Shown: positions 25,338-34,789 of the stretch, one piece after another
Numbering within the stretch: position 1 is the stretch's first letter
Layout of the letters: each line of letters starts with the position of its first letter
Assembly: GCA_023413135.1 (NCBI GenBank)
Contig: JAEZQK010000031.1
Coordinates: forward strand, 1 to 64,000
Direction: 5' to 3'
Source of the DNA: Bacillota bacterium
Lineage (GTDB): Bacteria > Bacillota > Clostridia > Christensenellales > Aristaeellaceae
DNA: 64,000 nucleotides
The notes under the pieces: model-generated
The model's input: only the letters and a program-made list of their open reading frames with translations
What the model was told of the DNA's origin: nothing
The model's database searches: none
Position numbers and translations under genes: made by a program

Positions 25338-27077
25338 TCACCGTCTCTTTGTGTTGATCTGCCGAATGGCCTGGATATCCACCTTGGGTTCCCGTGCGGC
25401 GGTGTAGAGCCCGTTGACCTCCTGCTGCACATCAGACACCTGGGTATAGCAGTATCCGCAGATCCCTTTATGGGATGCAATGGCGTCGGTGATTTGTTCA
25501 AACCGTTTCAGGAAAGCCGCCTCATCGGCAGCCTGGCCGCCATAGCCCCAGCCTTTTCCGCCCGCCAGAGCAATGCCGCCGTATTCGCTGATGATCACAG
25601 GCTGCCCCCTGTATGCATACCCCCTGGCCATGGCATAGCGGTGCAGATTGAAGGGAACTTTGTTGTCCAGCAAAGGAGCAAGATCCCCATACCTTTGCTC
25701 AAAGCGGCTGCCGCTTTCCTCGTAGTCATGCAGCGTCAGGATATCGGACACCGTATGCTCCCATCCGTCGTTGACGATCACCGGGCGCATTGCATCATAT
25801 GCCTTGGTCAGTGCGTATATGGCCTTGGTGAACTCCTGCTGCCGCGCATCGCAGGCCACCTGCTCAATGCCCCAGCTTTCGTTAAAAGGCGTCCAAACGA
25901 TCACGGAGGGATGGTTATAATTTTGCTCCACCACCTCCATCCATTCCCTTGTAAAGGTATGGATGGCGTCGTCATGGAAGGTGTACTGCGCCGCCATTTC
26001 CGACCAAACCAGCAGGCCCTTTTGATCGCACAGGTACAAAAACCGCCTGTCCTCCGTTTTTTGATGCTTGCGCAGCCCGTTGTACCCCGCGGCCAGGATC
26101 AGGTCAATGTCTCTTTCATACGCACCGTCATCCGGCGGCGTCAGGTGGGAATCCTCCCAGTAGCCCTGGTCCAGGATCAGCCGCTGGTATATCGGCATGT
26201 TGTTTAAAAGCACCCGGTCGCCGGAAATCTCGATCTTGCGCATGCCAAAATGGGAGCGGACCACGTCCGCTTCCCCATCCGCATCCTTTAAGGTGAACGT
26301 CACGTCATACAGATTCGGATGGTCCGGGTGCCACAGCTTCAGCTGCCAGGGCTCGCCGCCGCCTGCCAGTGCGGCGGAAAACTGTACATACTCCCCCTGA
26401 ACGGCCACCTCCAGGCCTACAATATGCTCACCCCGGAAGGATATGTCGCATGCGAGCCTCACTCCCTTTTCCGGCCGGAAGCCCGCAATCTTCGCAAAAA
26501 AATGGATGGAAGCCGTATCGATATCCGGCGTCATTTTGACCTTTTCCAGATAACAGCCGGGCACGGCCTCCAGCCACACGGTTTTCCATAGCCCGGTGGT
26601 TTGCACATACCAGCAGCCGAAATTCTCTTTTTTCCAGCGCTGCTTGCCACGGGGATAGACGCAGCTTAAGCTGTCCGCTACCCGCACTGTTACCACGTTT
26701 TCGCCTTCTTGCACATAAGGCGTGATATCCAATGCAACGGCGGCATAGCCGCCCTGGTGGCTGCCTGCACAGGCCCCGTTGACAAAGACCTTCGCGTCAT
26801 GGTCCGCGCCTTCCAGGTTCAATAGCACGCGGCCGGACACGGCGCCCAAAGCCACCGTTCTTTGATACCACACCGCCGGGTGGAAGCATTCATCCCCAAT
26901 CCCGCTTAATTTGGTTTCATACGCATAAGGAACAAGGATCTCCATGCTTTCAGGAAAGCGGTCAAACCATTTTTCCTTTTCCCCCACATCCTGATCGTCA
27001 AAGGCAAAGCGCCATGTACCATTCAGGTTCAGCCATTGCTCCCGTGCAAAATCCGGTCTTGGATAGGCAGTCAGCAT
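25338..27077 (-). CDS. Glycoside hydrolase family 2 enzyme
   Basis: A 579-residue protein of the beta-galactosidase/beta-glucuronidase family, no signal peptide. The N-terminal sugar-binding domain begins LNLNGTWRFAFDDQD. An immunoglobulin-like domain follows (about 180-280), then a TIM barrel with the acid/base WTPFNESWGIEQ and the nucleophile VIISEYGG. At 579 residues it is a short form lacking the C-terminal domains of LacZ. The substrate (galactoside, glucuronide, mannoside or arabinopyranoside) cannot be told from these motifs. It lies between GH43 and GH32 in the operon and probably acts on imported oligosaccharides. Confidence 0.9.
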   Translation of the reverse strand: MLTAYPRPDFAREQWLNLNGTWRFAFDDQDVGEKEKWFDRFPESMEILVPYAYETKLSGIGDECFHPAVWYQRTVALGAVSGRVLLNLEGADHDAKVFVNGACAGSHQGGYAAVALDITPYVQEGENVVTVRVADSLSCVYPRGKQRWKKENFGCWYVQTTGLWKTVWLEAVPGCYLEKVKMTPDIDTASIHFFAKIAGFRPEKGVRLACDISFRGEHIVGLEVAVQGEYVQFSAALAGGGEPWQLKLWHPDHPNLYDVTFTLKDADGEADVVRSHFGMRKIEISGDRVLLNNMPIYQRLILDQGYWEDSHLTPPDDGAYERDIDLILAAGYNGLRKHQKTEDRRFLYLCDQKGLLVWSEMAAQYTFHDDAIHTFTREWMEVVEQNYNHPSVIVWTPFNESWGIEQVACDARQQEFTKAIYALTKAYDAMRPVIVNDGWEHTVSDILTLHDYEESGSRFEQRYGDLAPLLDNKVPFNLHRYAMARGYAYRGQPVIISEYGGIALAGGKGWGYGGQAADEAAFLKRFEQITDAIASHKGICGYCYTQVSDVQQEVNGLYTAAREPKVDIQAIRQINTKRR

Positions 27078-27100
27078 CCTATGTTCCTCACTTTTTTGCT

Positions 27101-28582
27101 TTATCGGTCTCCAGGCAGGCGCTGTGCGATATCGGGAGTCAGAGCGGTAACAGGCCAGCCGTCCTTATCCCATACGATGGTGCTGATCATCATGATGCTG
27201 GGCGTCCCCTTGCGAAAATACTCGCCCACAAAATAATATTGGCCGTCGTCGTTTTTAAAAACGGAAGCGTGGCCGGGCATTTGCAGCTCATACATGCCCT
27301 TTGTGACAACGGTTCCCCCGCCCTTAGTCATTTCCCGGCCGTCCTTATCCACAAAGGGTCCGTGTACCGACGTGGAGCGCCCCACCCGGTTATGATAGCT
27401 TAAATCCATGGGGTTGAAGGCGGTGAACAGGTAGTAGTATCCCTCATGCCGTATCATGTAGGGCGCTTCGATGGCACCATTGTTTATATTGCGGCGTGCC
27501 AGGTGGTATAGCGTATCCTTGCTTTCCTCCGGCTCCATCAGGTGACCTGTATCGGGGTTGATCTGCTTTTGGTACAATCCGCCCCAGTAGGAACCGAAAT
27601 TCAGCCAAACCTTCCCCTCTTCATCCACCACAATGTTGGGGTCGATGCAGTTGTAGGGGCTGCCCGTACGGGAGCGGATCACCATGCCGCCGTCCACCCA
27701 TTTGTAATCGGGGGAATTGGGGTCCAGCGTTGTGTTCACAGCCACGCCGATGGCGGAATTCTGGCTCCCGATGGTGGAAATGCAGTAGTACAGGTAATAC
27801 CTGCCGCCGAAATAGTACACGCTGGGCGCCCAGATGCCGTACCCCGGCACTTCCTTTGCAAGCCACGACGGGTCTGTTGTGCCAAATACGGTGCCCACCC
27901 TTTTCCAATGGATCATGTCCGTAGAGGACTTGATCAATATATTGGGCGCCATGATGTACATGTAATAGACACCATCCTGCTTTACGATCTGCGGGCAGGA
28001 GGCATGGAATACCTCCCCCTCAAGCGGCAGCATGGTTGGCAGCTCACCTGCCAGCGATACGGGCTCCAAAACCCAAAGGGATGTATCATCCTGTTCATAG
28101 GCCTTGAGCACCGGCAGGTATTTGGAGGCGATGTCGTTTACCGGCAGGGCCATATTCAGTTCCTGGGGGCCATCCAGCGGCACGATCCTGAAAGCGCCGT
28201 TTTCATTATACAGCCGCCATCTGTTTGCCGGCGTATCCTCCACGCTGGCATGGATGACGCCGTCCTCCGCGGCCGGCATTTCCCTTACGGCCAGGTGACG
28301 GGGCACAAACAGGTTGGTGATCCGGTAGCCGTCACCAAGCCTTTCCACGCGCCACAGCTCATCCAGCATGCCCGTTTCCCCGAATTGGTGTACATACGCC
28401 CTGTCCACCATCCCGGCCAGCTGCATGTTTAAATACCGCCCGGTCGCCTTGCTGCGAATTTTATAGATTCCCTCCGCCACCGAAGTCTCCTCCTTTTCCC
28501 CGGCTGCCTGCGCGTTACATGGCCCGCAAAACGGAAACAAGGCCAATGCAAGCACCAGGCAGAAAACAACGATCCTTTTCAT
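27101..28582 (-). CDS. Secreted GH43 arabinanase-like protein with ricin-type domain
   Basis: A 493-residue exported protein. Residues 1-27 are a signal peptide. Residues about 36-165 resemble a ricin-type beta-trefoil (GIYKIRSKATGRYLNM, then ELWRVERLGDGYRITN). The rest is a GH43 propeller close to endo-1,5-alpha-L-arabinanases (YGIWAPSVYYFGGRYYLYYC, YNCIDPNIVVDEEGKVWLNF, GAIEAPYMIRHEGYYYLF). The acid/base Glu (IEAP) and third-acid Asp (CIDPN) are present, but the usual HDP base motif reads HASCP, so activity is uncertain. It starts after AAGGAAGG. Confidence 0.82.
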   Translation of the reverse strand: MKRIVVFCLVLALALFPFCGPCNAQAAGEKEETSVAEGIYKIRSKATGRYLNMQLAGMVDRAYVHQFGETGMLDELWRVERLGDGYRITNLFVPRHLAVREMPAAEDGVIHASVEDTPANRWRLYNENGAFRIVPLDGPQELNMALPVNDIASKYLPVLKAYEQDDTSLWVLEPVSLAGELPTMLPLEGEVFHASCPQIVKQDGVYYMYIMAPNILIKSSTDMIHWKRVGTVFGTTDPSWLAKEVPGYGIWAPSVYYFGGRYYLYYCISTIGSQNSAIGVAVNTTLDPNSPDYKWVDGGMVIRSRTGSPYNCIDPNIVVDEEGKVWLNFGSYWGGLYQKQINPDTGHLMEPEESKDTLYHLARRNINNGAIEAPYMIRHEGYYYLFTAFNPMDLSYHNRVGRSTSVHGPFVDKDGREMTKGGGTVVTKGMYELQMPGHASVFKNDDGQYYFVGEYFRKGTPSIMMISTIVWDKDGWPVTALTPDIAQRLPGDR

Positions 28583-28600
28583 TGCGATCCTTCCTTGCAG

Positions 28601-29464
28601 CTATTTCATACCGGAGTATGCCATGGTGTTCATCACCTTGCTCTGCAGGATAATAAACAGCAGTATATTGGGCACAAACATAATGAGCATGGAGGCCGCC
28701 GCCACCCCCTGCCCGGCTACGGTGGTATTCTGGCTGGCCAGGGTGCTCATGAAAAAGGACAGCGTGCGCATGTTCTCCCGGGTGGTAAACAGGGAGGAGG
28801 TCTCCGTGTTGCCCCACACCGCCTGGAACGCCAGGATGGCCACGGTGGCGATGGCCGGGCGGATCAGCGGCAAAATGACCTTCCAGTACACCCTCAGCGG
28901 TCCCGCGCCGTCCACCTTCGCGGCCTCGATCAGCTCGTCCGGCACCTGGTCAATGAACTGCTTGAGCAAAAACAGCCCCACCGGCATGGACAAAAGCGGC
29001 AGAATATGGGCCAGATACGTATTGACGATGCCCAGCCTGTCGATGACCAGATACCTTGGTATCATCACCGCCACAGGCACGAACATAAGGGCGATGGTGT
29101 TGATTTCAAACAAGATCCCCTTGAACTTCATTTTCAGTTTGGAAAAGGCATAACCCGCCATGGAGGAAACGAAGATCGTCAGCGCCACCACGGCGATGGT
29201 CACCACAAGGCTGTTGAAGATATACCGCCCCAGGGATACGGTGGATTGCTGGGTGGTCTGCGAAAGCTTCACAAAGTTGTCCAGCGTGGGGTCGGATACC
29301 AGAAACCTTGGCGGAAAGTGGAACAGCTCGCTGATGGGCTTGAAGGCGCTTGAGAAAATGTAGATGATGGGCAGCAGCATAAAGGCGCAGATGGGCAGTA
29401 TGTAAGCGTATATTTTCAACTGGTCCCTGGAAAATCTCGGGGGATTGATATTGATGGCTCTCAT
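28601..29464 (-). CDS. Carbohydrate ABC permease (MalG-type)
   Basis: A 287-residue CUT1 permease with six spans. The EAA loop is LIEAAKVDGAGPLRVYWKVILP. The C terminus (FIILQSKVMNTMAYSGMK) matches the MalG side of the family. Its start overlaps the upstream gene's stop (ATGA at 29464-29461). No MalF-type partner is adjacent. The unpaired MalF-type permease at 39106 is the likely partner, which would split this transporter across the operon. Confidence 0.88.
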   Translation of the reverse strand: MRAININPPRFSRDQLKIYAYILPICAFMLLPIIYIFSSAFKPISELFHFPPRFLVSDPTLDNFVKLSQTTQQSTVSLGRYIFNSLVVTIAVVALTIFVSSMAGYAFSKLKMKFKGILFEINTIALMFVPVAVMIPRYLVIDRLGIVNTYLAHILPLLSMPVGLFLLKQFIDQVPDELIEAAKVDGAGPLRVYWKVILPLIRPAIATVAILAFQAVWGNTETSSLFTTRENMRTLSFFMSTLASQNTTVAGQGVAAASMLIMFVPNILLFIILQSKVMNTMAYSGMK

Positions 29465-31110
29465 TTTACCTTCTCCTCCGTTCCCGAACAGACCAGTTCG
29501 ATATCATCCACTGTCATGATCCGCAGCGTGGCGGGCTGTATGATGGAAAGGCGCACGGGCCCATCGGCAAGACGGATGCCGGTGACCTCCCAAGTGAACC
29601 CTTCCGGTTTTGGCTCGCAGGCGGCTTCCAGGCTTTCCGTGCCCTGGGTGAGGGCAAGCCTTACCTGCCCTTCGCCTGAAACCTTCATGCGGAAAACATA
29701 TTCTCCCGCCTGCACCCCGGGAATCTCCTGCCACAATGTCAAATCAGCCTCTTTGTTGTTGATCAAAGTCAGGGCAAAATCGCCGCTGCCCAATTCGAAC
29801 CGCTTGGAAGCAAACCCGGCGTGGTAGACCCTTCCTTTTTGTTCCATGGTCCATCCCTGGGTGTTCTTATAGCGGAAGTCACCGTTTATAATCACGTTTT
29901 GATTCGGCTGCGTTTTGGGCGTCAGTGAGGCTCGCTTTATATAGATACCGCTTTGCGGGCTACTGGCGCTGGTGGCGGCATAAAGATAGCCTTGATACTC
30001 ATACAGCGCGTTCCAGTTGGCGCAGCGGCCCTCGGGCATCAGGAAAGGGATATAGGGAACGGAGAAGGTTTCGCCTTCCTTTTCTTGATCGGTGGATACC
30101 ATCACCTTCATGTAGGAGGCGCCGTCCCCCGTCTGTGAAGCCTCGTCATCCGTCTGGAAGGATACGCACAGCCGGCCGTCGGAAAGGGTCAGGATGTAGG
30201 GCGCCCCCGCCTTTTTCGTCTGCGCGCAGGGGATGTAAATGCTCCTGCTTTCCTCCGGCCAGTCAAGCCCGTCGGGGGAAGTCTTCATCTGGATCACAAA
30301 GGGAAATCCCTTCACGTTGGTGGCTTCGATCACCAGGGCATACCGCCCGTTCTCCATCCTCGTCCATACGGGCATACCGTCCCTGGATCGGGTTTTCATG
30401 CCGTCGGAGGCGATACGCTTCCCGCTCCAGGCTCCGCTTTCAAACAGCTTGTATTCAATATTTTGCTGGCTCCGCTCCCTGACCACATTCAGGGAATCAT
30501 TGGCGTAAAATACGGCCAGGGTATCGCCGATCCAGCCAAAATGGGGCTCATATACGCCTCCCTCCCCCATCTCTTGTGCGATGGTGGAGTGGTATGCCCA
30601 CGTCTTTCCGCCGTCGCGGCTTGCGCTTACACGGATGGAGGAATAATAGCCGCCGCTTTGCTTTATGTTCGCCCTGTAGGCCATCAGAAGCTCGCCATCC
30701 GGCAATTGGGCAAAGGCCGCGTTGGCGCAGTCCAGGTCATCAAATTCGCTGACAGTGACCTTGTTTCCCCATGTAAGGCCGCCGTCCGTGCTTGAAATCA
30801 GCTTGATATTTGTATGCCCGCCATCTTCATTGGTATCAAAGGCGCACAGCATCACGCCTGCCCGGGTGACAAACAGGCGCGGATACCATACGCCTCCCCT
30901 GATCGGCAGATAAGCCGCAATGGCGTTTTCCTCCCAGTACAGGCCCGGCAGGATGCCGTCGTTTCCCTGGATGGTCATGTCCTTCTTCGTCCTTTGGGTT
31001 TGTTGTGCTGCATCGGGCAATAAAGGCGTTCCGGCCGCGGCGCAAAAGCTGCCGGCCAGAATGAATAGGAAAGCTGCCGCCGCAGCCAGCGGCCGGAACG
31101 CCTTTTTCAT
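29461..31110 (-). CDS. Secreted sialidase-fold glycosidase, possibly GH93
   Basis: A 549-residue exported protein with a signal peptide (about residues 1-25). The propeller part shows Asp-box repeats (LISSTDGGLTWG, SASRDGGKTWAY) and starts with a YPRLFVT block like GH93 exo-arabinanases. The FRIP motif of true sialidases is absent. A C-terminal beta-sandwich (about residues 395-545, beginning NVIINGDFRYKNTQGW) resembles a carbohydrate-binding module. ATG at 31110 with AAAAGGAG is preferred to a start at 31254 inside repeat DNA. Next to an arabinanase-like GH43, an arabinan-degrading role is plausible but unproven. Confidence 0.75.
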   Translation of the reverse strand: MKKAFRPLAAAAAFLFILAGSFCAAAGTPLLPDAAQQTQRTKKDMTIQGNDGILPGLYWEENAIAAYLPIRGGVWYPRLFVTRAGVMLCAFDTNEDGGHTNIKLISSTDGGLTWGNKVTVSEFDDLDCANAAFAQLPDGELLMAYRANIKQSGGYYSSIRVSASRDGGKTWAYHSTIAQEMGEGGVYEPHFGWIGDTLAVFYANDSLNVVRERSQQNIEYKLFESGAWSGKRIASDGMKTRSRDGMPVWTRMENGRYALVIEATNVKGFPFVIQMKTSPDGLDWPEESRSIYIPCAQTKKAGAPYILTLSDGRLCVSFQTDDEASQTGDGASYMKVMVSTDQEKEGETFSVPYIPFLMPEGRCANWNALYEYQGYLYAATSASSPQSGIYIKRASLTPKTQPNQNVIINGDFRYKNTQGWTMEQKGRVYHAGFASKRFELGSGDFALTLINNKEADLTLWQEIPGVQAGEYVFRMKVSGEGQVRLALTQGTESLEAACEPKPEGFTWEVTGIRLADGPVRLSIIQPATLRIMTVDDIELVCSGTEEKVK

Positions 31111-31445
31111 TGGGAAGTCTCCTTTTGATAGATGGCTTTTGGGGATGTTCTGAAAATAAGGTGCGGAACGAGTACTCCGAGGCTTCCCCTTGAGGATCTT
31201 CGCACCGTACCGCGCTTCGCTTGTCCGGTGTTCCGCATTGTCACTCCGCTCCAATGCTCCAGGCTCCGCCCTCCGGGAAGCTGTCGACGAAGTCGACTGA
31301 TGAGGTGGTAATGACTAACCAGATATTTGCAGCCAAACACCTCATCCGGCACTGCGTGCCACCTTCCCCTCAAGGGGAAGGCTTATAGCGCATATCCCAC
31401 CCACAATTCATCCCTTGTGGTGACGCATGGCGTTATGGGCGCATG
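31111..31445. other. Gene-free gap inside the glycan operon
   Basis: No credible gene is present. The gap is filled mostly by the palindromic repeat pair. The remaining parts hold the ribosome-binding site of the sialidase-fold gene and about 60 bp after the solute-binding-protein stop without a recognisable terminator. Confidence 0.6.
31180..31383. repeat. Pair of modular palindromic repeats, facing each other
   Basis: The plus-strand unit at 31338-31383 reads CACCTCATC, a small hairpin GGCA-CTGCG-TGCC, then CCTTCCCCT-CA-AGGGGAAGG. The opposite-strand unit at 31308-31275 reads CACCTCATC, hairpin GTCGAC-TTC-GTCGAC, then CTTCCC; its second arm (TCAAGGGGAAGCCT) appears only at 31193-31180, after about 80 nt of inserted arm. 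The region lies between a solute-binding-protein gene and the sialidase-fold gene, within the long operon. Similar modules are dispersed in many clostridial genomes as far as I recall. Confidence 0.75.
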
Positions 31446-32792
31446 TCACGGCAGGTTGCTCAGCCATTCATCCTTGATTTCGTTGGCCTTTTTGTTCAGC
31501 TCGGCAGCTATGTCGGCAGGTGCGACTTCACGGCGGTCCAGCCTGCCGTAGATATCCTGCTCATTGATCCAGGTCTGAATGGCATCCCAGCCGGGGGATA
31601 CGGGCCAGGGAGAGGGAATCAGGTTGGTGAGCCTGGAGTAGAAGGCCTTCAGGTCTTCCCGCTCGGTGTTGTCGATCAGGTCTTTCCAGGCGGCCTCGTT
31701 CTTTGTCACGGGCAGGCGGGTGATGGGCACGCCGGCCACGCGGGTCGCTGCCTGGCGGCAGAGCATGGCTTCCTCGCCCCAGGTCATGTACTTGAGCAGT
31801 TCCCAGGCTTCCCGGGGATGCTTGGTGGAGGCGCCGATCACAGCGTTATCCACGATCACCAACTGCTCGCCGGTGGGGCCTTGGGGCAGAGGGTAGTACA
31901 GGAATTCGCAGCCAGACTGCTTGGTGACTACATCCTCGAAAAGGGGGATGGTCCACGGCCAGTCCAGGTGCATGGCGGAGCGGCCCCAGCCCGGAGGCCA
32001 CGCGCCGGCATCGCCCAGGAACTTTTCCTTGTCCTCGGCGCTGGCCCATTCCACCACCTGGGCATCGATCAGCTCATACCGTTTGTCAAGGGCATTCACC
32101 CATGTTTGGTCAAAGTTGTATTTGGTGCCGTCCCAGCCCCACTTACCCTGGCCGCCGTTAAACCAGCCGGGAAACAGGTCTTCATACAGGGGGTTGGAGG
32201 TGCCAAAGTAGAACTCCTCGGGGTGGGAAAGACGGGTGGCGATGTCAAAGAATTCATCCACCGTCCAGTCGTAGGAGGGCAGAGGCTCATTGTACTTTTC
32301 AAACAGAGTCTTGTTCAGGAACACCAGGTGGGGGTAGAGCACCCAGGGCATGGAATAGCGCACGCCATTGATTACGGAATTCTTGGCGAAGGCTTCGAAC
32401 ATTTCAGCGGTGTCCGCGTCCTTGGCGTAGAACTCATCCAGGGGCAGCGCCCATTCGTTCATCGCGGCCTGGGATACGCTGAATACGCCGAACACGTCGG
32501 GCAGCTCACCCGTGGCGGCCATATTTTGAAGGGATTCCGCCCATTGGGGCTGATCGATGGTGACCAGTTCCAGGGTGATGTTGGGGTACTTCTCCATGAA
32601 CTGCTTCATCAGCGCGGCGGTGACTTCCTGTTCGCTCTTTAGATCCTGGCCCCAGAAGGCCAGCCGCAGGGTGATGTTCTCCGTGGTCATGGGGGGCAGC
32701 CCATCCTCCGCGTGGGCGGCCAGCGGGATGCACGCTGCAAACACGCTGAGTACCATCACCAGGACAAGTAGGGTATGCAGTCTCCGTTTCAT
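31446..32792 (-). CDS. Sugar ABC transporter solute-binding protein
   Basis: A 448-residue family 1 extracellular binding protein. The signal peptide (LHTLLVLVMVLSVFAACIPL) contains a cysteine after FAA but not a perfect lipobox. The mature part shows ITLRLAFWGQDLKSEQEVTA and EAWELLKYMTWGEEAMLCRQ, common in CUT1 receptors. AGGAGG lies directly before a first ATG at 32798; the second ATG at 32792 has better spacing and is used. It pairs with the two permeases encoded just upstream. Confidence 0.9.
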   Translation of the reverse strand: MKRRLHTLLVLVMVLSVFAACIPLAAHAEDGLPPMTTENITLRLAFWGQDLKSEQEVTAALMKQFMEKYPNITLELVTIDQPQWAESLQNMAATGELPDVFGVFSVSQAAMNEWALPLDEFYAKDADTAEMFEAFAKNSVINGVRYSMPWVLYPHLVFLNKTLFEKYNEPLPSYDWTVDEFFDIATRLSHPEEFYFGTSNPLYEDLFPGWFNGGQGKWGWDGTKYNFDQTWVNALDKRYELIDAQVVEWASAEDKEKFLGDAGAWPPGWGRSAMHLDWPWTIPLFEDVVTKQSGCEFLYYPLPQGPTGEQLVIVDNAVIGASTKHPREAWELLKYMTWGEEAMLCRQAATRVAGVPITRLPVTKNEAAWKDLIDNTEREDLKAFYSRLTNLIPSPWPVSPGWDAIQTWINEQDIYGRLDRREVAPADIAAELNKKANEIKDEWLSNLP

Positions 32793-32827
32793 GGTCATCC
32801 TCCTTTTTTTATGCTTAACCGCCGGCC

Positions 32828-33853
32828 TCATTCACCCGTGATGCCCGTGCGGTCAATGCTCTGTACAAACTGCTTCTGCAAAACAAGGTATACGATCAGA
32901 AGGGGCAGGATGGTGATCAGCGTGGCGGCCATCTTGATGGCCTCGTTGGCTACCGATTCGCCAAAGTGCGCCGCGCCCCAGCTTTGGGACAGGGATTGCA
33001 TATAACCCAGGTAGCTTTGTTCAAAGCGGGATAGCTGAACAAGCAGCGTGGCCATGGCGTCCGCCTTGCCCATGGCGCTGCTGCCCAGGTACAGGGAGAG
33101 GAAGTAGGTTTCATTCCAGTACCACACGAAGGAAAACAGGAAGGATACAACCACCGCCGGGATGGAGAGGGGGACGGCGATCTCAAAGAAGATGCGGCTT
33201 TCCCCTGCCCCGTCCACCCTGGCCGCCTCGTCCAGGGAAATGGGCGTCTGCTTGAAAAACTGTGTAAAGATCAGGATGAAGATGGCGCTGTTGATGCCCT
33301 GGCCCGTAACGGCGGGAAGCAGAAGCGTTCCCAGGGAACCCAATAGCTTGTAATCGCTGAACATGGTATACTTGGGCACCATCAGCACATAGGGCGGCAG
33401 GATAAAGGTGACAAGGACCAGGGCGAAAGCCAGGCGCTTTAACGGGAATTTGTAGCGGGCGAAGGCATACCCGGCCAGCGCGCAGGATATGGTCTGGCCG
33501 ATGGAGGGCAGAAGGCCGATGATGAGCGTATCCCATAGCGCATTTTCAAAATGCAGCACATCGATGGCCTGCCTGAAATTATCCAGGGAAAGGGCGGTGG
33601 GCACCCAGTTCACCGACACGTCAAGCAAATCGGTCAATGTTTTTAAGCTGGTGACGATCATGTGCAAAATGGGGTACAGGTACACAAACCCAAGGGATAC
33701 AAGCATGGTGTACACAAAAACCCTGAACAGCAGGCCGCTTTGCCGCCTGTTCCCAAGAAGCACCTTGCGCACTTTGCGCGCCGCATGGCCGATCTTTTCC
33801 CTGCGATTAGGGTCCACCCACCGGCCTAAAGCATCGGTACGGTTACTTGGCAT
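32828..33853 (-). CDS. Carbohydrate ABC permease (MalG-type)
   Basis: A 341-residue CUT1 permease. About 60 basic, cytoplasmic residues precede the first span (FRVFVYTMLVSLGFVYLYPI), longer than in most MalG proteins. The EAA loop is DEAARVDGAGESRIFFEIAVPL. ATG at 33853 overlaps the preceding gene by 11 bp and has AAAGGAGC upstream. It pairs with the MalF-type protein encoded next to it. Confidence 0.9.
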   Translation of the reverse strand: MPSNRTDALGRWVDPNRREKIGHAARKVRKVLLGNRRQSGLLFRVFVYTMLVSLGFVYLYPILHMIVTSLKTLTDLLDVSVNWVPTALSLDNFRQAIDVLHFENALWDTLIIGLLPSIGQTISCALAGYAFARYKFPLKRLAFALVLVTFILPPYVLMVPKYTMFSDYKLLGSLGTLLLPAVTGQGINSAIFILIFTQFFKQTPISLDEAARVDGAGESRIFFEIAVPLSIPAVVVSFLFSFVWYWNETYFLSLYLGSSAMGKADAMATLLVQLSRFEQSYLGYMQSLSQSWGAAHFGESVANEAIKMAATLITILPLLIVYLVLQKQFVQSIDRTGITGE

Positions 33854-34775
33854 AGCTGGCCATGCTCCTTTTCCGGTAAATGATCGCCTTTTGATCCTTG
33901 GCCTTTTTTTCACGGCCTATGATCAGGTAAATCAGCCCAATGCTGATCGCGATACCCATGGAATACGACCAGGCCATGGCGGAAGCGATGCCGTAGCCCC
34001 GGTCAGGTTCCAGCATGCTGTTCCTGATGAGGATGATCACTTCGTTGATTTCGCTGGTGGCCAAAAAGACCAAAGAATAGATGGCATTGATGAGGATCAT
34101 GTTCCGAAGCGAAGGCAGGGTGATCTTCCAGAACACCACCCAGCTGGAAGCACCGTCGATGAGCGCCGCCTCATACAGCGTGTGGTCGATCTTTTGAAGC
34201 CCCGCCAGGAAGATCAGGATCGGCACGCCGGAATACCACAGGATCATGATCAGCTGGCTGAACAGGTAGTAGATGGGTTCCTGCAAAAACATGGGAATTT
34301 GCCAGATCACATCGTAGATGCCGTACTGCTCAATCAGCGGGATGGTGGTGGCGCCTTCCTGGACCAGCATGTTCATCACCGGGCCTGAGACCACGATGAT
34401 GGGCAGGAAGAAGATGGCCCGGAAGATGCCCTTGCCCCGTATCTTCTGGTTGATCAGCATGGCGATCAGCAGGGAGAAGACCAAAATGACCGGCAGGCTG
34501 AAAAGCGTATTGGCAAAAAAGTTCCCAAGCCGCTCCGTAAAATAGATATCCCGCTGGAAAATATCAATGTAGTTGTCAAAACCCACAAAGTTCATCCTCC
34601 GCCCCTTGGCGGTGATGGTGATCTTGTTCAGGCTGAATAGGGCAGACTGGCAGAGCGGGCTCATAAAAAACAGGCTGAACCCCACGATCCAGGGAAATAG
34701 GAACAGCAACCCTTTCAAATCCCGCTTTCTTGTAACGGAAAGGAACCTGCGCCTTTTTTTTGCGAAAGCTGCCAT
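33843..34775 (-). CDS. Carbohydrate ABC permease (MalF-type)
   Basis: A 310-residue CUT1 permease, LplB/UgpA type. It begins with a basic tail, then the first span GLLFLFPWIVGFSLFF. The EAA loop is YEAALIDGASSWVVFWKITLP. ATG at 34775 has AAAGGAGGT with six-base spacing. With the MalG-type protein and the binding protein at 31446 it forms one complete transporter minus its ATPase. Confidence 0.9.
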   Translation of the reverse strand: MAAFAKKRRRFLSVTRKRDLKGLLFLFPWIVGFSLFFMSPLCQSALFSLNKITITAKGRRMNFVGFDNYIDIFQRDIYFTERLGNFFANTLFSLPVILVFSLLIAMLINQKIRGKGIFRAIFFLPIIVVSGPVMNMLVQEGATTIPLIEQYGIYDVIWQIPMFLQEPIYYLFSQLIMILWYSGVPILIFLAGLQKIDHTLYEAALIDGASSWVVFWKITLPSLRNMILINAIYSLVFLATSEINEVIILIRNSMLEPDRGYGIASAMAWSYSMGIAISIGLIYLIIGREKKAKDQKAIIYRKRSMASYAK

Positions 34776-34789
34776 GATGAGACCTCCTT

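Noticed and set aside
31443..32642. 399-codon plus-strand open frame opposite a solute-binding protein gene
   Set aside because: The translation is histidine- and glycine-rich without motifs, while the opposite strand encodes a clear family 1 receptor with a signal peptide.
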